A stretch of 64,000 nt of DNA. Origin: Ferrovibrio sp965278975. Its GTDB lineage: Bacteria; Pseudomonadota; Alphaproteobacteria; Ferrovibrionales; Ferrovibrionaceae. The translations under genes were made by a program, and so were the position numbers. Shown here piece by piece: positions 16,727 through 24,629 of this stretch. Numbering within the stretch: the first letter of the stretch is position 1; every line of letters starts with the position of its first letter. The stretch spans positions 744,001 through 808,000 of the forward strand of contig NZ_OZ257126.1 of the NCBI RefSeq assembly GCF_965278975.1, written 5' to 3'. The notes beneath the pieces are model-generated. The model made no database searches. It was given only the letters and a program-made list of their open reading frames with translations, and was not told the DNA's origin.

Positions 16727-17947
16727 TCATGGACCGGCGACCATGCCGGGTTCAAGGCCGGTAACCTTTTCGATCACGGCATCGTTCCATTGCACCGCAT
16801 CAACCCGAGCACCGCCGAGATTGGCCCCCGTCAGGTCGCAACGCATGCGCCGGCCGGTACGTTCACCCTGGGCGGTGAGGATTTCCGCACTGCCGAACAC
16901 GGCTTCAGCGATATCGGCAAAACGCAGATCGGCGCCGGTGAGCGTGGCCCCCAGGAATACCGCACCTTTAGCCTCGGCATCGCGGGCATCAATGCCGGAA
17001 AGATCGGCGAAGCGCAGCACAGTGCGCTCCAGACGAGCCTCCCGCAGCTTGGCACCACGCAAGCGAATGCCCGACAGATCTTGCCCGCGCAAGTCGAAGC
17101 CGGAAAGATCCGCCCCGCGCAGGTTGGCCGGCTGGCCACGGCCGGTCTGCACCCAGCGGCGATGCTCTTCAAGCTGGGCGGTGATCTCTTCCGGTGTCAG
17201 CGGCTTGGGCGGCGGCAGGGCCTCGGCACCAAGGTTGGCCATGGCGATATTGGCGCCATAGACCTCAACCCCTTCAAGATCGACGCCATGCAGATGGGCA
17301 TCGGTCAGATTGGCGCCGGCCAGCGTGGCGCCGGCAAGCTTGGCGCCCGAAAGCTCGGCACCCACCAGATTGGCACCGACCAGGGTGGCACCACCGAGAT
17401 TGGCATTCGACAGGTCAACCTGGGCCAACTGACAATCGGTGAGCGCGGAATTCTCCAGGTTGGCACCGGCAAGATTGCTGCCAGTGAAATCGGCTCCCAG
17501 CGCATCAACTCCGGCCAGGTTCGCACCGGCGAAATTGCTGCCGGTGATATTCTGGCGCAGCACTGCGATGCCATCGGCGGTGCCGGCACCGGGGGCTGCC
17601 TCCCCAAGCTCCAGGCCACGGCGGAAATTCACCCCGGCCATCACGGCATTGGCAAAGTTGGTGCTTTCCAGCACGGCGCCGCGCATGTCGGCGCGGGTCA
17701 GATCGGCAGCGGAAAGGTCTGCGCCGGAAAGATCCGCCTTGAAGAAACTGCATTGCGCCAGATTGGCGCCCTGCAGCTGGCAATTGCGCAGAATGGCGGC
17801 ACGGAAATTCGCCCGCCGCAGATCGGCCTTGGAGAGGTCGGCACCCGTGAGGTCCTTGCCACCGAAATCCGCAGCCTTGCCAGTGGGCAGACCCTTCAGC
17901 CAGAGCTGATGGTGGTGCAGCATTTCCTTGATATCGAGCGGATCCAT
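16727..17947 (-). CDS. Pentapeptide-repeat protein
   Basis: A 406-residue protein built almost wholly of A(D/N)LXX pentapeptide repeats, which fold as a right-handed quadrilateral beta-helix. Two repeat blocks (about residues 30-225 and 275-390) are joined by a 45-residue linker containing PPPKPLTPEEITAQLEEHRRW. The N-terminal IKEMLHHHQLWLKGLP segment resembles the linker, so the protein looks like a tandem duplication of a helix plus repeat unit. It is upstream of cheD and the receiver in an apparent operon. Known relatives bind DNA gyrase or act as scaffolds. The role here is not known, but the context suggests chemotaxis. ATG 17947 is preferred over 17989. Confidence 0.85.
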   Translation of the reverse strand: MDPLDIKEMLHHHQLWLKGLPTGKAADFGGKDLTGADLSKADLRRANFRAAILRNCQLQGANLAQCSFFKADLSGADLSAADLTRADMRGAVLESTNFANAVMAGVNFRRGLELGEAAPGAGTADGIAVLRQNITGSNFAGANLAGVDALGADFTGSNLAGANLENSALTDCQLAQVDLSNANLGGATLVGANLVGAELSGAKLAGATLAGANLTDAHLHGVDLEGVEVYGANIAMANLGAEALPPPKPLTPEEITAQLEEHRRWVQTGRGQPANLRGADLSGFDLRGQDLSGIRLRGAKLREARLERTVLRFADLSGIDARDAEAKGAVFLGATLTGADLRFADIAEAVFGSAEILTAQGERTGRRMRCDLTGANLGGARVDAVQWNDAVIEKVTGLEPGMVAGP

Positions 17948-18079
17948 TGGCGGCCGCCATCCTCCAGACCGCAACCACACCGGAATCAACGGCCTGGTTG
18001 TACTGCACGCAACTTTAGGCAGCTGGCAGCCGCCTTTGCCCCCGGCGGCATAATGGAACGGGGCAGGCTGCGGCGCAAT

Positions 18080-18124
18080 CGCTTAAATGCCGGGCGCTTG
18101 TATGCCGGACGCTTAAATGGTCGG
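18080..18124. repeat. Three tandem 15-bp units
   Basis: CGCTTAAATGCCGGG, CGCTTGTATGCCGGA and CGCTTAAATGGTCGG follow one another without gaps in the region between the divergent pentapeptide and CheZ-like genes. The 15-base period equals one pentapeptide codon block, so this could be eroded coding sequence from the neighbouring gene, or a set of regulator sites. Confidence 0.5.
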
Positions 18125-18201
18125 GAGTTGGTCGCATTTTACCCCGTCTTGTGCCTTAATGCTTGCCAGGGGCACCGATAACACAAGCATAGGGGAGTCC
18201 G

Positions 18202-18726
18202 GTGGCGCGCAAACCTGGCGTGACACGGCAGGCCAGCAACGGTCAGAACGGCAAAACGGCAGGGCGGGAACCGCCAACCGTTGCCGAACGTGAATTGCTG
18301 GATTTCATTGCCCTGGTGATGCTGGCGATCAAGGAAGAAATCGAGGACCTGCGCAACGCACAGTCGAAATCGGCGCAGGCCTTCAGCGCGCAACTCATGG
18401 AAATCGGTGCGCAGCTGCCGCAGTCCCCAGCGATGGCGGCGATCGTCGAACTGATGCAAGGCGACGACCTGCGCAATCAGCGCCAGCAGCATGTGGTGAA
18501 TGCGCTGCGCTATGTGGAAGATCTGATCCGCGAACGCTTCGGCCGGGACTGGGCCCCCACTCTGACGGATCGCGCCACTGGCTGGGGTGAGGGCCTGCTG
18601 GCGGGCCAGAATCTGGAAATGGTGCGGGCACATTTTCATCACTACCTGCTTGGGCCGGGCACTGATCAGGCCAAGCCGATAGTGAAACCGGAGCAGCCCG
18701 CCGGCGATGATGTGGAACTGTTTTAG
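18202..18726 (+). CDS. Candidate CheZ-like CheY phosphatase
   Basis: A 174-residue, largely helical protein with a GTG start preceded by AGGGGAG. Residues 28-72 and 95-115 look like long helices. Residues 86-100 (QGDDLRNQRQQHVVN) align by eye with the CheZ catalytic region. D89-L-R-N-Q93 has the same DxxxQ spacing as Asp143 and Gln147 of E. coli CheZ, where the Gln positions the attacking water. The C-terminus, GDDVELF, is acidic-hydrophobic like the CheY-binding tail of CheZ. No other CheZ, CheC or FliY is in the window. The assignment rests on this motif and on context, so it remains a prediction. Confidence 0.6.
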   Translation: MARKPGVTRQASNGQNGKTAGREPPTVAERELLDFIALVMLAIKEEIEDLRNAQSKSAQAFSAQLMEIGAQLPQSPAMAAIVELMQGDDLRNQRQQHVVNALRYVEDLIRERFGRDWAPTLTDRATGWGEGLLAGQNLEMVRAHFHHYLLGPGTDQAKPIVKPEQPAGDDVELF

Positions 18727-18866
18727 CCCGCGCTGCGTGCCGCCAATCGCATGATGCGCTGCTAATTGATTGCGTGCCTCGTTCGAAAGTATTAGCCTTG
18801 CCCGAGCAATCAGATGCTTCGGCATGAAGCTGTTTTACTCTGGGCGTTGAAGGATTTCCGGACCCG

Positions 18867-19376
18867 ATGTCGGACCAGACCAAGAAAGGCGAGTTCATCG
18901 ATCCGCCCAACTTTCTGAAAATGAAAGTGGGGACTGGCGGGTTCGATAAACAGACGATCAAGGAAGCCGAAACCGCGATCCAGGTGCTGGGCCAGAAGAT
19001 GTACCAGCAATGGGCCGACAAGGATCTGGGCCGCCTGCGCGAAGCCTTCGACGAACTGCGCCACACCAATCTGGACGATCCGGCCGGCGTGCAGAGCATG
19101 TTGCGCATCTGCTGGGACATGAAGGGGCTGGGCGGCAGCTTCGGCTTCCCGCTGGTCACCGAGATCACGCATTTCCTCAGCAACTATCTTGAGCATTGCA
19201 TCAACAGCCCCGAGACCTCGGTGAGTGCGGCTGTGGTGCAGCCGCATATCGATGCACTCTATGTGGTGCTGAGCCAGAAGATCGCCGGCGATGGCGGCGC
19301 CATTGGCCGCGAACTGGTGCGCGGCCTTGAAACCGTGGTGCTGAAGACCGGCGCGCGCATCGGCGGCCGCGGCTGA
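18867..19376 (+). CDS. HPt-like protein lacking the phosphorylatable His
   Basis: A 169-residue helical protein. Residues 80-110 (ICWDMKGLGGSFGFPLVTEI and following) match the core helix of alphaproteobacterial HPt proteins of the HDxKGxGGSFGYPL type. The phosphoacceptor His is replaced by Trp83 (codon tgg). The adjoining Lys, Gly pair and Phe-Gly are kept. It should therefore fold like an HPt but not relay phosphate, and may bind receivers or CheA as a regulator. Homologues with an intact His would refute a shared loss. It lies between the CheZ-like gene and an orphan gene on the same strand. Confidence 0.75.
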   Translation: MSDQTKKGEFIDPPNFLKMKVGTGGFDKQTIKEAETAIQVLGQKMYQQWADKDLGRLREAFDELRHTNLDDPAGVQSMLRICWDMKGLGGSFGFPLVTEITHFLSNYLEHCINSPETSVSAAVVQPHIDALYVVLSQKIAGDGGAIGRELVRGLETVVLKTGARIGGRG

Positions 19377-19481
19377 ATTCGGCAAAAACGCCAAATCCAA
19401 AATCCTTGGCCAAAAAACGCTAGAGTTAGTGGGTGGGATATTGCCGCACCACTGCATGCAGCGGTTCTGGCTTGACCCTGC

Positions 19482-19542
19482 GACTCGGTGCCAGTAAGGT
19501 CTGAACGAATCGGGATTTAGTCCGATTCGGCATAGCCGAATC
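19482..19542. promoter_or_regulatory. Four GANTC sites with an 8-bp inverted repeat
   Basis: GANTC occurs at 19482, 19507, 19524 and 19538. CGAATCGG (19506-19513) and CCGATTCG (19522-19529) form a perfect inverted repeat. The block ends 24 bases before the next start codon. The sequence CGACTCGGT is shared with the GANTC cluster near 14.5 kb. Confidence 0.45.
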
Positions 19543-19566
19543 AATCTCTTACCGCAGGATTCTGCC

Positions 19567-20004
19567 TTGGATAGCGCGCCCTGGCCGCAGCAGGATGATG
19601 ACGGATTCGCCTTCGGCGCCGATACGGTGATCGACGTGGAGGCGGAAGAGCTGTCCACCAGCCAGGATGGTGCGAAATCCCACGACAGCCGAGCCAATGG
19701 CCCCCTGCCCCGGCTTGCCGACCACTTCAACACCGAGACCAAATTCCACGGCCAGACGCTGTCGCAGTTGGCCGTGCATTCGCTGTGGATCGTCGATTAC
19801 CTGCGCAGCCTGGGCCAGACCGAAATGGCCGATGGTGATCTCGACAGCCTGGTGCGCTGTGCCGATGACCTGGAAAGCTCGATCATGCTGATGTTCCAGC
19901 TTGCCGGCGGCACCCGCGCCGAACTGCACCAGCGCTATGCCGGGCTGAAACTGTCAACCCTGGCGCGTCATGCCGCCACGTTTGACATGTCCCGCCGGCA
20001 ATAG
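19567..20004 (+). CDS. Uncharacterised helical protein in the chemotaxis locus
   Basis: A 145-residue protein I do not recognise. It starts with TTG at 19567, supported by AGGA 7 bases upstream; no other in-frame start gives the whole open frame. Residues 1-50 are acidic and probably disordered. Residues 55-140 form helices, with LAVHSLWIVDYLRSLG and DDLESSIMLMFQLAGG. The C-terminus ends FDMSRRQ. It sits between the HPt-like gene and the STAS gene on the same strand. The location suggests a chemotaxis accessory role, but nothing in the sequence shows a function. Confidence 0.6.
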   Translation: MDSAPWPQQDDDGFAFGADTVIDVEAEELSTSQDGAKSHDSRANGPLPRLADHFNTETKFHGQTLSQLAVHSLWIVDYLRSLGQTEMADGDLDSLVRCADDLESSIMLMFQLAGGTRAELHQRYAGLKLSTLARHAATFDMSRRQ

Positions 20005-20197
20005 CCGCCATTAGGGCTCAATTCGTCAGATTCCGGACTACCTGACAGGCCTTGTGGCCGTGCTTGCTTGGCGATTTTTACCAAGTTATCTACGCAATTT
20101 AACAACGCAACCCCTTTGCCGCCCCCCCAGCCATCGGCTAGGCTCCCCTGACGGCGAAAACCGCCGGCGCGTGAACCGCCGCAAGGGGGGCTAAACC

Positions 20198-20512
20198 ATG
20201 GAGCCGTTCAGCATCGTCAAGGCCGACGACGCAGTCCAGCTCAAACTGGCGGCAACGATGGATTTGCGGGCAGCCGAACCGCTGCTGCAGACAATGCAGG
20301 AAGCGATCGGCGCCGGCGGCAAGCTGGTGGTCGATGCCTCCGCCGTGGACCGTCTTTCCACACCTTGCGTGCAGGTACTGATCGCCGCGCTCCAGCAGCT
20401 GGAGCAAAACCAAGCCGCCTTCGTCATCAAGTCGCCGAGCGATGCTTTCGTTTCGGCCTTCGACGATCTGGGGCTATTTTCGTTTCTCATGAAATGGCCG
20501 GTACAAACATGA
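20198..20512 (+). CDS. STAS-domain protein (anti-anti-sigma-like)
   Basis: A 104-residue single STAS domain. DRLSTPCVQVLIAAL near residues 51-65 matches the phosphorylatable-Ser loop and following helix of SpoIIAA-like proteins; Ser54 is the candidate site. AAGGGGGG precedes the ATG. Its stop overlaps the start of cheY (ATGA), so the two are translationally coupled. It is the first gene of the che core operon. Such STAS proteins recur at the head of alphaproteobacterial che operons, but I know of no settled mechanism. Confidence 0.85.
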   Translation: MEPFSIVKADDAVQLKLAATMDLRAAEPLLQTMQEAIGAGGKLVVDASAVDRLSTPCVQVLIAALQQLEQNQAAFVIKSPSDAFVSAFDDLGLFSFLMKWPVQT

Positions 20513-20874
20513 CTAAAACCGTCCTCACGGTCGACGATTCGAAGACCATGCTGCAGATGCTTCAGTTCGCGCTGAAGCAGGGCGGCTACACCGTCATCCA
20601 GGGCGAGAACGGCCAGGAAGGCCTTGATCTGCTGGACCAGCATGACGTGGACGTGATCATCAGCGATATCAACATGCCGGTGATGGACGGCATCACGTTC
20701 ATCAAGGAACTGCGCAAGAAGCCGAAATGCAAGGCGACGCCGGTGCTGATCCTGACCACCGAAAGCAGCCAGGCGAAGAAGGCCGAAGGCCGCTCCGCCG
20801 GTGCCACCGGCTGGATCGTGAAACCGTTCGATCCCGCCAAGCTGCTTGAAGTGATCCGCAAAGTCAGCCCCTGA
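20509..20874 (+). CDS. cheY: Chemotaxis response regulator CheY
   Basis: A 121-residue stand-alone receiver that carries the chemotaxis signal from CheA to the flagellar motor. Acidic pair Asp9-Asp10, phosphoacceptor Asp53 (IISDINMPVMDG), switch Thr in LTTES and Lys in WIVKPFDP are all present. The start at 20509 overlaps the STAS stop by four bases; the frame is open upstream but only within the STAS gene. cheA follows after 23 bases. Confidence 0.93.
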   Translation: MTKTVLTVDDSKTMLQMLQFALKQGGYTVIQGENGQEGLDLLDQHDVDVIISDINMPVMDGITFIKELRKKPKCKATPVLILTTESSQAKKAEGRSAGATGWIVKPFDPAKLLEVIRKVSP

Positions 20875-20897
20875 GCTGAAGCCGGAGGTGCCGCCCG

Positions 20898-23153
20898 ATG
20901 GATGAACTGCAGCAGTTTAAGCAGACTTTCTTCCAGGAATGCGAAGAGTTGCTGAGCGATCTGGAAGGCCATCTGATGGCCTTGCAGGCCGGCGAAGGCG
21001 ACAGCAACACGCTGAACGCCGTGTTCCGCGCCATCCATTCGATCAAGGGCGGCGCCGGCGCTTTCGGCTTTGACCGCCTGGTGAATTTCGCGCATATCTT
21101 TGAGACCGTGCTGGACCTGATGCGGGATGGCCGGCTGGAACCGACCCCGGATTCCGTGCTGCTGGTGCTGCGCTGCGCCGACATCCTGTCCGATCTGGTC
21201 AAGGCCGCCCAGACCGGCGGCGAACTGCCTGAAGAGCATGAGAATGACGGTCGCAAGTCGCTGATCGCGCTGGCCGCCACCATCGGCGTGAATGCCGATC
21301 CGCATGCCGCCGATGACGAGTTGGCGGCACTGGATGCCGAACTGGGCCTGAACAACCTGATGCCGGAGCCGGAACCTGAGCCGGAAGTGGCTAAGGTGCC
21401 GACGCTGAAATATCTGGTGAAATTCAGCCCGCGCGATGCGCTCTATCAGCGCGCCAACGAGCCACTGATCCTGATCCGCGAATTGCGCAATCTGGGCGGC
21501 TTCCTGGCCCGCGCCGATACCAGCGCATTGCCTGACCTCGACCGCATGAATGCCGAGGGCGCCTATATCAAGTGGGAATTTGACATCGAGACGGACCAGG
21601 GCGAAGACGCCATCCGCGACGTGTTCGAATTCGTGCTCGACGATTGCGACTTGGAAATCACCTGCCTCAATCCGCCGACCGAGGCCGCGCCCCAGGCTGC
21701 ATCGCAAGCCGCTCCGCAGGAAGTACCCAGGCCGGCCGCGGCCCCGGTTGCCGCAGCAGCGCCCGTCGCATCCAAGCCGGCCGAACCCGCCCCTGCCGTC
21801 GCACCGCAGCCAGCCGCCGCCGCACCGCACGAACACAAGGACCCGCATCCTGAAGCCGCGAAGGCGGAAGCCAAGCCCGGCGCTGCCGCCGGCGGCGAAG
21901 GCGCCAAGTCGGTACGCTCGATCCGTGTCGATCTGGATCGCGTCGACAAGCTGGTCAACATGGTCGGCGAGCTGGTGATCACCCATGCCATGATCGCGCA
22001 GCAGACCGAGCATCTGCATGCCGACCAGCATCCTGAACTCGCCAATGGCCTGGCCGAACTTTCGCATCACATCCGCGACCTGCAGGAAAGCGTGATGGCG
22101 ATGCGCGCCCAGCCGGTGAAAAGCGTGTTCGCACGGCTGCCGCGCCTGGTGCGCGAACTGGCGCAGCTCACCAACAAGAAAATCCGCCTCGACATGAGCG
22201 GTGAGAATACCGAGATCGACAAGACGGTAATCGAGCAGCTGGGCGATCCGCTGACGCACATGATCCGCAATTCCTGCGACCATGGCATCGAGAATCCGGA
22301 CGACCGCCTTGCCGTGGGCAAGCCGCCGGAAGGCGTGATCCATGTTTCCGCTGATCAGCGCGGCGGCCGCATCGTGATCGAGATTTCCGACGATGGTCGC
22401 GGCATCAACCGTGACAAGGTGATGAAGAAGGCGATCGAGAAGAAACTGGTGGCACCGGATGCGGTGCTGAGCAACGAAGAGATCGACAACCTGATCTTCC
22501 TGCCCGGCTTTTCCACTGCTGACACGGTATCGAACATTTCCGGCCGCGGTGTCGGCATGGACGTGGTGCGCCAGAACATCCAGTCGCTTGGTGGCCGCGT
22601 GCATATCCAGTCACGCCCCGGCCAGGGTTCCAGCTTCATCCTCACCCTGCCGCTGACGCTGGCCGTGCTGGATGGCATGGTGCTCAAGGTGGGGCAGCAG
22701 AGCTACATCCTGCCGCTGGCCAATATCGTGGAAAGCCTGCGGCCTGAGGCCGACCAGATCAACGTGGTGGCCAATGCCAGCCAGTTGCTGCGCATCCGTG
22801 GCGAATATGTACCGCTGGTCTATCTGCACCGCATCTTCAAGGTGGCGAGCGGCATCGACGACCCGACCAAGGCGCTGGTCATCATCGTGGAGATGGAAGA
22901 CGGCACCAAGATGGGCCTGGTGGTGGACGAGATCATCGGCCAGCAGCAGGTGGTTATCAAAAGCCTGGAAGAGAATTTCGATCCGATCCGTGGCGTCGGC
23001 GCCGCCACCATCCTGGGCAATGGCCGCGTGTCGCTGATTCTGGACGTCGCAGGCATCAAATACATCGCGGAGAACGAGATGCGGCAACCCGCGTCGCGGG
23101 TTTCCTCCGGCAACGGCAATGTGACGGCGCTGAACGCCGCCGCGGCGTCGTGA
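20898..23153 (+). CDS. cheA: Chemotaxis histidine kinase CheA
   Basis: A 751-residue kinase at the centre of the chemotaxis array. P1 has the phosphorylated His47 (AIHSIKGGAGAFGF). A P2-like CheY/CheB-binding domain lies near residues 168-258 (TLKYLVKFSPRDALYQRA). An Ala/Pro-rich linker follows to about 330. The P3 dimerisation domain has VDKLVNMVGELVI. The P4 ATPase has the N-box MIRNSCDHGIE and the G-boxes DDGRGI and GRGVGMDVV. P5 (from about residue 585) binds CheW. GGAGGTG precedes the ATG. Genes cheW, cheR and cheB follow in one operon. Confidence 0.96.
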   Translation: MDELQQFKQTFFQECEELLSDLEGHLMALQAGEGDSNTLNAVFRAIHSIKGGAGAFGFDRLVNFAHIFETVLDLMRDGRLEPTPDSVLLVLRCADILSDLVKAAQTGGELPEEHENDGRKSLIALAATIGVNADPHAADDELAALDAELGLNNLMPEPEPEPEVAKVPTLKYLVKFSPRDALYQRANEPLILIRELRNLGGFLARADTSALPDLDRMNAEGAYIKWEFDIETDQGEDAIRDVFEFVLDDCDLEITCLNPPTEAAPQAASQAAPQEVPRPAAAPVAAAAPVASKPAEPAPAVAPQPAAAAPHEHKDPHPEAAKAEAKPGAAAGGEGAKSVRSIRVDLDRVDKLVNMVGELVITHAMIAQQTEHLHADQHPELANGLAELSHHIRDLQESVMAMRAQPVKSVFARLPRLVRELAQLTNKKIRLDMSGENTEIDKTVIEQLGDPLTHMIRNSCDHGIENPDDRLAVGKPPEGVIHVSADQRGGRIVIEISDDGRGINRDKVMKKAIEKKLVAPDAVLSNEEIDNLIFLPGFSTADTVSNISGRGVGMDVVRQNIQSLGGRVHIQSRPGQGSSFILTLPLTLAVLDGMVLKVGQQSYILPLANIVESLRPEADQINVVANASQLLRIRGEYVPLVYLHRIFKVASGIDDPTKALVIIVEMEDGTKMGLVVDEIIGQQQVVIKSLEENFDPIRGVGAATILGNGRVSLILDVAGIKYIAENEMRQPASRVSSGNGNVTALNAAAAS

Positions 23154-23175
23154 CCACGACTTAAAGGAGGCTGTC

Positions 23176-23724
23176 ATGTCCGCCACCGCTCAAGCCACCG
23201 CAAAAGGCGCCGAAGCCGGCGCCCGCTCCAGCCGCACCATTCAGCTGATCTCCTTCACGGTAGGCAGCGAGGAATACGGCGTCGACATCATGGCGGTGCG
23301 AGAAATCCGCGCCTGGTCAGAGACCACGCCGCTGCCGAACACGCCGGAAGTGGTACGCGGCGTGATCAACATGCGCGGCGCCATCGTGCCGATCTTCGAT
23401 CTGCGCGCCCGCTTCGGCATGCCGCGCACCGAACCGACCAAGTACAATGTGGTGATCATCGTTTCCGTGGCTTCGCGCATTGTCGGCATCCTGGTGGATG
23501 CCGTATCCGACATCATCACCATCAACGAGGACGAAATCCGTCCGATGCCGGAGATGGAGCAGGTTTCGGGTATCGGCTTCATGGAAGGCCTGATCACCGT
23601 GGGCGAACGCATGGTCGGCCTGATTGGGCTGGATCGCATGTTCTCCGGCCGCATGCTGGACTCGGCAGATACGGCGGCACGTCCGATGCTTGCCGGCCCG
23701 TCTGCGGATGCCGGGGCGGCCTGA
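23176..23724 (+). CDS. cheW: Chemotaxis coupling protein CheW
   Basis: A 182-residue adaptor linking chemoreceptors to CheA. ISFTVGSEEYGVDIMAVREI opens the CheW fold, and VRGVINMRGAIVPIFDLR is its hallmark central motif. GIGFMEGLITVGERMVGLIGLDRMF forms the second half (only its two ends are diagnostic). N-terminal residues 1-20 and the C-terminal 15 residues are low-complexity. A strong ribosome site, AAAGGAGG, precedes the ATG. It lies 22 bases after cheA. Confidence 0.95.
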   Translation: MSATAQATAKGAEAGARSSRTIQLISFTVGSEEYGVDIMAVREIRAWSETTPLPNTPEVVRGVINMRGAIVPIFDLRARFGMPRTEPTKYNVVIIVSVASRIVGILVDAVSDIITINEDEIRPMPEMEQVSGIGFMEGLITVGERMVGLIGLDRMFSGRMLDSADTAARPMLAGPSADAGAA

Positions 23725-23761
23725 GGCAGCGCCCGCAGGAATGAACAGGGATGCCGCAGCC

Positions 23762-24607
23762 ATGACAAACGCGGTAGCAGACGACAGGGAGTTCACCTTC
23801 TCTGCCGATGACTATGCCTTCCTGGCCAAACTGCTGAAGGAAAAGACCGGCATCGACCTTGGCCCGTCGAAGCAGAACATGGTCTATGCCCGCCTCGCCA
23901 AGCGGCTGCGCAAACTGCATATCCCGAGCTTCCGTGCCTATTGCGACTTCATTGCCAGCCCGGAAGGCATCGACGAACTTGGTGCCACACTGAATGCGCT
24001 GACCACCAACCTGACCAAGTTCTTCCGCGAGAATCATCATTTCGAGCATCTCGCCGGTCAGGCTTTGAGCGAAATCCGCACCCGCTCGACGACCCAGGGC
24101 CGGCGCCTGCGCATCTGGTCCGCCGGCTGCTCGTCCGGCGAGGAGCCCTATTCCATCGCCATCACGCTGCGCCAGTCGATGCCCGATCTGGCACAATGGG
24201 ATGCCAAGATCCTGGCCACCGATATCGATACCGAGATGGTGCGCCGGGGCAATGAAGGCGTCTACAGCACGGAATCGGCAGAGGGTGTGCCGGCCGATAT
24301 CCGCGACAAATGCTTCGAGCCGCATGGCCCCGGCAAAGTGCGGGTGCGCCAGGAACTGCGCCAGCTCATCGCCTTCAAGCACTTGAACCTGATGTCGCAT
24401 TGGCCGATGAAAGGGCCGTTCGATCTGATTTTCTGCCGCAATGTGGTAATCTATTTCGACAAGGACACCCAGCGGGTGCTGTTCGACCGCTATGCCAATT
24501 TGCTGGTGCCGGGCGGCTTCCTTTATATCGGCCATTCAGAGAACCTGTTCGGCATCACCGAACGGTTCAAGCTGCTGGGCCGCAATATCCATCGCAAGAT
24601 CGCTTAA
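23762..24607 (+). CDS. cheR: Chemoreceptor methyltransferase CheR
   Basis: A 281-residue SAM-dependent enzyme that methylates receptor glutamates. The N-terminal helical domain includes FLAKLLKEKTGIDLG. The SAM motif is WSAGCSSGEEPYS near residues 120-132, and FDLIFCRNVVIYFD near 222-235 is the conserved catalytic-domain strand. The beta-subdomain is present, so the enzyme could dock on the DWQEF tail of the MCP encoded at 2166-4715. ATG 23762 is preferred. An in-frame ATG at 23741 would add seven residues but has no spaced ribosome site. Confidence 0.94.
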   Translation: MTNAVADDREFTFSADDYAFLAKLLKEKTGIDLGPSKQNMVYARLAKRLRKLHIPSFRAYCDFIASPEGIDELGATLNALTTNLTKFFRENHHFEHLAGQALSEIRTRSTTQGRRLRIWSAGCSSGEEPYSIAITLRQSMPDLAQWDAKILATDIDTEMVRRGNEGVYSTESAEGVPADIRDKCFEPHGPGKVRVRQELRQLIAFKHLNLMSHWPMKGPFDLIFCRNVVIYFDKDTQRVLFDRYANLLVPGGFLYIGHSENLFGITERFKLLGRNIHRKIA

Positions 24608-24629
24608 GCAGACGCGTCCGGGACTAGGC

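Noticed and set aside
16727..17947. Regular 15-base periodicity suggesting a CRISPR-like or tandem DNA array
   Set aside because: The period comes from degenerate pentapeptide codons. There are no conserved repeats with unique spacers and no cas genes.
16700..18181. A 493-codon plus-strand frame with repeating IGAGQ-like segments
   Set aside because: The periodicity is the reverse complement of pentapeptide codons in the true minus-strand gene.
20586..22604. A 672-codon minus-strand frame across cheY and cheA
   Set aside because: cheA on the plus strand has all five domains; the opposite frame is composition-driven.
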